NCBI GenBank assembly: GCA_964625335.1
Contig: CAZVBE010000009.1
Span: 1-64,000, forward strand
From: CAZGUG01 sp964625335
Lineage (GTDB): Bacteria > Bacillota > Clostridia > Ch29
Direction of reading: 5' to 3'
Length of the DNA stretch: 64,000 nt
A program made the translations under genes and the position numbers. Positions 60,048 through 64,000 of this stretch are shown one piece after another. Below the pieces are notes generated by a model that was not told the origin of the DNA, did not search any database, and saw only the letters and a list, made by a program, of their open reading frames with translations. The stretch's first letter is position 1; the number at the start of each line of letters is the position of its first letter.

Positions 60048-60575
60048 TTAAAATATTGGTTCTATTAACCCGTAATTACCATCCTTTCTTCTATATACTA
60101 CATTGACCTCATCGGTATCGCCGTTTGAAAAAACAAAGAAACTGTGCCCCAAAAGCTCCATCTGCAGTATTGCCTCCTCAACGGGCATCGGCTTCATTGC
60201 AAATCTTTTGGTTTTTACCACCCTGGGCCTTTCCACATCTTCCCTTCCATCCGCTTCTATGTTCTCAAAAATCAGTCTGCTTCCCCTAAACCTTCTTTCA
60301 AGTTTGGTTTTATGTTTGTTAATCTGACGTTCCAGCTTATCTACAGCCTTGTCAATGGATGTATACATATCTTCGGTGCACTCCTCGGCCCTGATAAGTA
60401 CACCGTCAAAGGGAATGGTGACCTCGATTATATGCCGGCTTTTTTCAACGTTCAGCGTAACCTGAGCCTCTGTGTCTTTCTGAAAATACTTGTTCAGTTT
60501 GCCTATCTTTCTCTCAATTGTGTCCCTCAAAGCATCGGTTACTTCCATATTCTTCCCGCTAGTAATGATACGCAT
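60048..60575 (-). CDS. hpf: Ribosome hibernation promoting factor, long form
   Basis: 175 residues. N-terminal ribosome-binding domain (MRIITSGKNMEVTDALRDTIERKIGKLNKYF, TVEVTIPF-like strands, YTSIDKAVDKLERQINKHKTK) and a C-terminal dimerisation domain (RFAMKPMPVEEAILQMELLGHSFFVFSNGDTDEVNVVYRRKDGNYGLIEP). The long form makes 100S ribosome dimers in stationary phase or spores. A raiA-type RNA lies upstream. Confidence 0.95.
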   Translation of the reverse strand: MRIITSGKNMEVTDALRDTIERKIGKLNKYFQKDTEAQVTLNVEKSRHIIEVTIPFDGVLIRAEECTEDMYTSIDKAVDKLERQINKHKTKLERRFRGSRLIFENIEADGREDVERPRVVKTKRFAMKPMPVEEAILQMELLGHSFFVFSNGDTDEVNVVYRRKDGNYGLIEPIF

Positions 60576-60805
60576 AAAATCCAGCTCCTCTCCATTCTTA
60601 TAATGTCTTTTTAGAAGATTCCTGTCAGATCATTGTGTCATTATTTATTTATACTGCGGTATTATATATATTATAATCTATTATTTTATTAATATCCAAC
60701 AGATGGTAAGCTAAACATTTTTCATGTAAAGATAAAATTCACGAATTTTTATCTTTAAGTGAAGTTTTTTGAGAGCGGTATAATATCCTCTGTGGAAACA
60801 AAACA

Positions 60806-60888
60806 TGTGGATAAAGTGGATAAGTCTGTTAATAACCCATAGTTCTGTATTAAATGATGTGTATAACTAATGCCGCAAATGTGGATAT
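60806..60888. promoter_or_regulatory. Second, weaker DnaA-box cluster
   Basis: TGTGGATAA (60806-60814), AGTGGATAA (60815-60823, one mismatch), TGTGTATAA (60858-60866), TGTGGATAT (60880-60888, one mismatch) in 83 bp, all in the same orientation, upstream of hpf. Less perfect than the cluster at 46468. Confidence 0.55.
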
Positions 60889-60969
60889 ATTTTTGTCGAA
60901 TAATAGCCATTCTCATTACTTTAATGTCTACTTTAACACTTAAATGTAGAATTTTCGGATAAAAAAATT

Positions 60970-61006
60970 TACAAAAAAACAATACTCCAGACTCTGTCCT
61001 GGAGTT
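60970..61006 (-). terminator. Terminator of the raiA-type RNA
   Basis: Minus strand ACTCCAG-GACAGAGT-CTGGAGT (60984-61005) followed by TATTGTTTTTTTG. It ends the structured RNA at 61020 before the hpf leader. Confidence 0.8.
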
Positions 61007-61014
61007 AAAAAATA

Positions 61015-61245
61015 TTAGCAAAGTTTATCCGGCTGACCTGGTCTTTGACCCCACACTCGCCTGCTGCAGGTCTCGCTCCGGTTTTTATACCTTCACTACC
61101 CCCCGTCTCTGCTGAAGTTTAATAAAGCAGGCAGGACTTACACCTAAACCGCACCATGCTCACCGGCATTTTTGCCGGCTTACGTGGGTCGCTTCGCCTG
61201 CGATTGGCATCGACTTTCAACCACAGACCCGGATAAACTTTATTT
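61015..61245 (-). ncRNA. raiA-type structured RNA
   Basis: About 230 nt of GC-rich, gene-free sequence closed by a perfect 13-bp terminal helix (AAAGTTTATCCGG 61229-61241 with CCGGATAAACTTT 61020-61032 on the minus strand), with inner helices such as GCCGGC...GCCGGT and GGCGAAGCGACC. It is followed by a terminator and lies upstream of hpf (raiA) on the same strand. This is the position, size and layout of the raiA motif RNA of Firmicutes, an abundant RNA linked with sporulation. A TATAAT lies at the start side (61242-61260). Class assignment is from memory and context. Confidence 0.75.
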
Positions 61246-61294
61246 TATTATAACATATTCGAGTACCAATGAACACATTCCGCCGCCATAATGT

Positions 61295-61330
61295 AAAATG
61301 GGACAAAGAAAAATCCCTTGTCCCACATTT
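61295..61330 (-). terminator. Terminator of the flagellar gene group
   Basis: TGGGACAA/TTGTCCCA stem (61299-61306, 61318-61325) then TTTTACATT on the minus strand, just after the last flagellar gene. Confidence 0.75.
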
Positions 61331-61338
61331 TGTACCGT

Positions 61339-61812
61339 TTATTTCTTTTTGTCTATGAAGCTTCCGGATGCAGAACTGACGCCGCCATCATACAGGGCTA
61401 CGCTTTTTTGTCCCTGTCTTACCCTCTTTAGTTTTTCCTTAACCTGTTCCATCGCCATAACTAGTTTTTCGTGATTATCCTTTTCCAGAAGCTGTATGCT
61501 TTCAATTGTCTCCACTATTTTGGCGATAATGCCCACAAGGGTTTTTCCCTCTTTACCGTCGTCAATTTCACCGATATCCTTAAGCGTCTTTACCCCGAAC
61601 CGCTCTTTTAGTTTTTGCAGCTCATCCTGGAAGGCATCATCACACCAGTCTATGTAGTCGATAACCTTCTGCTTCTCCTCAACAATGGGAGCAAGCACCG
61701 CAAGGTCGTGGCTGTCAATGGCGGCTTTTTGCCGTTTGGTAAACTGTTCGATCTGTTTTAGTTTATCCAGCTTTTCCTCACTGTATCTTACCAGTTTTGT
61801 AAGCTCGGCCAT
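61339..61812 (-). CDS. FlgN/FliT-like flagellar export chaperone
   Basis: 157 residues, almost wholly helical: LTKLVRYSEEKLDKLKQIEQFTKRQKAAIDSHDLAVLAPIVEEKQKVIDYIDWCDDAF followed by a second long helix (ETIESIQLLEKDNHEKLVMAMEQVKEKLKRV). Pattern of FlgN-type chaperones for hook-associated or cap proteins. The position right after fliD-fliS is where fliT lies in other bacteria. 13 nt after fliS. Confidence 0.7.
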   Translation of the reverse strand: MAELTKLVRYSEEKLDKLKQIEQFTKRQKAAIDSHDLAVLAPIVEEKQKVIDYIDWCDDAFQDELQKLKERFGVKTLKDIGEIDDGKEGKTLVGIIAKIVETIESIQLLEKDNHEKLVMAMEQVKEKLKRVRQGQKSVALYDGGVSSASGSFIDKKK

Positions 61813-61825
61813 CCCCTATATCCCC

Positions 61826-62215
61826 CTATTTCCCGTATTTTATCTGTCTGACGCTTACCAGCGCACCTTCCCATGCCTCCCTGAGCCCCTTTACTATACC
61901 TAAGGCTCCCTGGAGCTTTGAACACTCCTTTTCAACATTACCCTCCCTGATACTGACAAGAACAAAGTCATAAAGCATATACAACTGATGGGATATGTCC
62001 ATGTCCATGTCCAATGAAAGCATCAGCTCGTTAACTATATCCTGGGCTTTAAGTAATACTTCGTTAGCCCTTTCATAATTCCTTTGCTCAACATACAAAA
62101 GCCCCTGCTTGATAAATTTTTCCAGGCCCTTATACATTAGCACTACCAGCTCTTCGGGGCCGGCAGTGGTTATTGAGTTTTCCTTATAGCTCATGTACGA
62201 ATTTGGAATCGCCAT
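61826..62215 (-). CDS. fliS: Flagellin chaperone FliS
   Basis: 129 residues. Four-helix export chaperone of flagellin. MAIPNSYMSYKENSITTAGPEELVVLMYKGLEKFIKQ is the typical start; IVNELMLSLDMDMDISHQLYMLYDFVLVSI and the C-terminal LREAW complete it. 19 nt after fliD. Confidence 0.94.
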   Translation of the reverse strand: MAIPNSYMSYKENSITTAGPEELVVLMYKGLEKFIKQGLLYVEQRNYERANEVLLKAQDIVNELMLSLDMDMDISHQLYMLYDFVLVSIREGNVEKECSKLQGALGIVKGLREAWEGALVSVRQIKYGK

Positions 62216-62234
62216 AAAGCTCCCCCCCTGTCAA

Positions 62235-64000
62235 TCAATTACCCCAGAACGCAAGCTGCTGTGACAGCCACATACTCTGAGTATTCATTTGATCCAACGC
62301 CTTCTCCATTGCAGTGAACTGCCGCCAATGCCTGTCCTCAACCTTTAAGAGATAGGCTTCCATGCTTTCTATACGCTTGTCCATGTCCCTTATTCTTTCG
62401 CCGAGATAGCTGTTGTCATAAGTTGTGAAGTTAGCGGCGCTGCCGGCCTTTTCGGATAACCGCGTAATACTGCTGTTCACTGAATCGTACAGCCTGACGG
62501 CTATCCCCTTTTCACCTTCCGCCTCACCGCTGCTGTTAAACAAGCTCATAACGCCCTCCATGTCATTATTAAGGGCTTCAATCAGCTTCCCTTCGTCTAT
62601 GGTGAGCCTGCCCATATCCTTATAATTCTTGGTACCTATGCCTATTGCACTTAGCGTGTTATAGGCCGAACCGGTTTCCTTTACATCCTGGTACATAAGC
62701 TCTCTCATGCCCGATACGATAGAATTTAAAACGGGATCGTTCCTTAGAAGGCCGCTCCTGGCTTTTTCTTCCCACAGCTCCACTTCCCTGTCGCTCATGG
62801 CATCCTTTTGCTCGTCGGTAAGCGGCACATAATCCCTGAGCCTTTCCTCGTACAGCTTGTCGTTTATGGCATCTATTATTTTATTGTATTCCTCCACAAA
62901 GTTTTTTACGGCATCAACGGCTCCCTGGGTATCTTTTTGTACATTCATCGTTATTGTATCCGACGTAGTCGACTTCAAGTCATAGCTTATACCGTCTATT
63001 GTAAACTTGTTGCTGCTTTTGGTTATAACTACATCATTTAATACAATTTGGGAGTTCTCACCGTAGCTTACATTCTCTTCTATCTGCAGCGCGCCCCCGG
63101 AGCCAAACAGGCTGCCCTTTGTATTCTCTATCGAAACCCTGGCGCCTGCACCGTAATCCTTCGACTTTATTATGATTTTATCGGTTATCGAATCGTAGTA
63201 TGCCTGCACCCCGGCATTGGAATTTTTGTTAATATCGCTGATAATACCGGACATGGTCTTTTCAGAGTCTTCGCCGTCAAAATCATAATAAAACACCTGT
63301 CCGTTTATGCTGAATTCTATTTCCCCGCTTTCTCCGTCAAAGGGACTGTATTTAAACTTTTCCGCCATATCCTTAACGGAAGCATTAATATTGACTCTAA
63401 AGGAAGCACCGTCATTAAAGCCTAATATCCCGAGGGCGTCGTTTTCACCGCTTTTTAATGTTATCTGCGGCTTGTATTCCCCCGCCGGTTGGAAGGTTAG
63501 CCTGTTCATGCCGGTACCATCGGTGATACTTCCGACGGTTATCTGACCCGGTCCAAACGAAGCATCGGCCTGACTTTGGAGTTCCGCTGCCAAAGCTTCA
63601 ACGGTATAGTCGCCTTCCTCAATCGTTATGTTCCTTTCCACCCCGTCAAGGTTAATCCTGAACTCATTATTCTCCGCACCGACGGATATTGTATCGCTTA
63701 TATAATCGCTCTCCAGAGCCTTTGAAATGCTGCCGCCGCTTTGGGTTGACGCCTGTGCTGCCAGGTTTTCTACCCTTAGGGTGTAGCTGCCTTCCCGGGC
63801 CGCTGCTCCAACGGCTGCATCAACTGCAGAACCGTCGCTCACAGTAATACTGTTTTTCATGAGGGTGGATTGGAGCCTCATATCAAACACCGTATTTCTG
63901 AAGCCTAACAGCAGGGAATTAATGCTTCTGAAGTCTTCCCGCTGCCACTGCAGCACCTGCTTGCTCCGGTAGAGTTTGTCGGCTTTCATCCTCTCCGCCC
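62235..64000 (-). CDS. fliD: Flagellar cap protein FliD, 5' end beyond window
   Basis: At least 588 codons; the frame stays open to the right edge (AERMKADKLYRSKQVLQWQREDFRSINSLLLGFRN), so the first ~30 codons (the ITGLASGLDT region) are missing. Conserved helical FliD_N domain, variable beta-rich middle with long inserted parts (SINGQVFYYDFDGEDSEKTM, DYVPLTDEQKDAMSDREVELWEEKARSGLL, common in Clostridia/Bacilli) and C-terminal coiled helix (IRDMDKRIESMEAYLLKVEDRHWRQFTAMEKALDQMNTQS). Caps the filament and promotes flagellin assembly. Confidence 0.95.
   Translation of the reverse strand, partial: AERMKADKLYRSKQVLQWQREDFRSINSLLLGFRNTVFDMRLQSTLMKNSITVSDGSAVDAAVGAAAREGSYTLRVENLAAQASTQSGGSISKALESDYISDTISVGAENNEFRINLDGVERNITIEEGDYTVEALAAELQSQADASFGPGQITVGSITDGTGMNRLTFQPAGEYKPQITLKSGENDALGILGFNDGASFRVNINASVKDMAEKFKYSPFDGESGEIEFSINGQVFYYDFDGEDSEKTMSGIISDINKNSNAGVQAYYDSITDKIIIKSKDYGAGARVSIENTKGSLFGSGGALQIEENVSYGENSQIVLNDVVITKSSNKFTIDGISYDLKSTTSDTITMNVQKDTQGAVDAVKNFVEEYNKIIDAINDKLYEERLRDYVPLTDEQKDAMSDREVELWEEKARSGLLRNDPVLNSIVSGMRELMYQDVKETGSAYNTLSAIGIGTKNYKDMGRLTIDEGKLIEALNNDMEGVMSLFNSSGEAEGEKGIAVRLYDSVNSSITRLSEKAGSAANFTTYDNSYLGERIRDMDKRIESMEAYLLKVEDRHWRQFTAMEKALDQMNTQSMWLSQQLAFWGN

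Noticed and set aside
60755..61021. 88-codon minus-strand open frame upstream of hpf
   Set aside because: It starts inside the structured RNA, crosses its terminator and the DnaA boxes, and has low-complexity AT-rich sequence.
1..64000. tRNA and rRNA genes
   Set aside because: No T-loop/acceptor pattern or conserved rRNA segment was seen on either strand, though a tRNAscan run would be needed to be certain.

Overview
The window looks like a chromosome segment of a spore-forming, flagellated anaerobic member of the Clostridia (Bacillota). The evidence is a CotF-like spore coat protein, a flagellar cap/chaperone block, the redox repressor Rex, an NAD(P) glutamate dehydrogenase, an archaeal-type phosphoglycerate mutase (ApgM), groES-groEL behind a perfect CIRCE element, a Clostridia-style purE-C-S-Q-L-F-M-N-H-D operon under a guanine riboswitch, and a raiA-type structured RNA upstream of hpf. 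No rRNA or tRNA gene was seen and the species cannot be fixed.

Bases 1-3950 are accessory and AT-rich. Four minus-strand genes (a Cys4 mini-protein cut by the window edge, a PD-(D/E)XK-type nuclease, a radical SAM/SPASM enzyme and its coupled DFVTNSSS-motif partner) are separated by GC-rich imperfect palindromes. These palindromes have the layout of integron attC sites: GTTAN-type cores outside complementary arms. A broken tyrosine recombinase gene lies at the right end. I read this as a probable gene-cassette array (integron or integrase-less attC cluster), which would be unusual in Clostridia; it is the most interesting part of the window.

Bases 4000-10000 carry a livKHMGF-type branched-chain amino acid ABC transporter and a D-2-hydroxyacid dehydrogenase. 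Bases 10000-21530 carry a YerC-type regulator, two small proteins and the ten-gene de novo purine operon, with its own sigma-A-like promoter and guanine riboswitch. After apgM comes a small accessory island (23464-27475): a membrane-anchored LuxR regulator, a secreted protein with duplicated copper-amine-oxidase-like stalk repeats, and two unknown membrane proteins, punctuated by two related double hairpins.

Bases 27500-31660 hold guaB-guaA, which continue the purine pathway from IMP to GMP. The last 756 bp of guaA are duplicated downstream, with short GAGAACCGTCCCC repeats at the junctions. Then follow spore coat genes, groES-groEL, an Ogg1-type glycosylase, a PTS IIC-like permease, an ISLre2 insertion sequence, glutamate dehydrogenase, a P-loop/Asp23 fusion protein and autoregulated rex. 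After these come an ABC-F ATPase behind a REP-like repeat cluster, an asparaginase with an apparent AUA start and a GntR regulator. Next are bioY with a BirA-type operator and a DnaA-box cluster.

From 46600 to the end the order is mostly housekeeping: the t6A genes (tsaD, tsaB, tsaE) with rimI, an amidohydrolase, an MFS transporter, tex, prfB with its programmed +1 frameshift, secA, hpf, the raiA RNA and fliD-fliS-FliT/FlgN, with fliD cut by the right edge. Nearly all genes are on the minus strand; plus-strand genes are mainly accessory or small.
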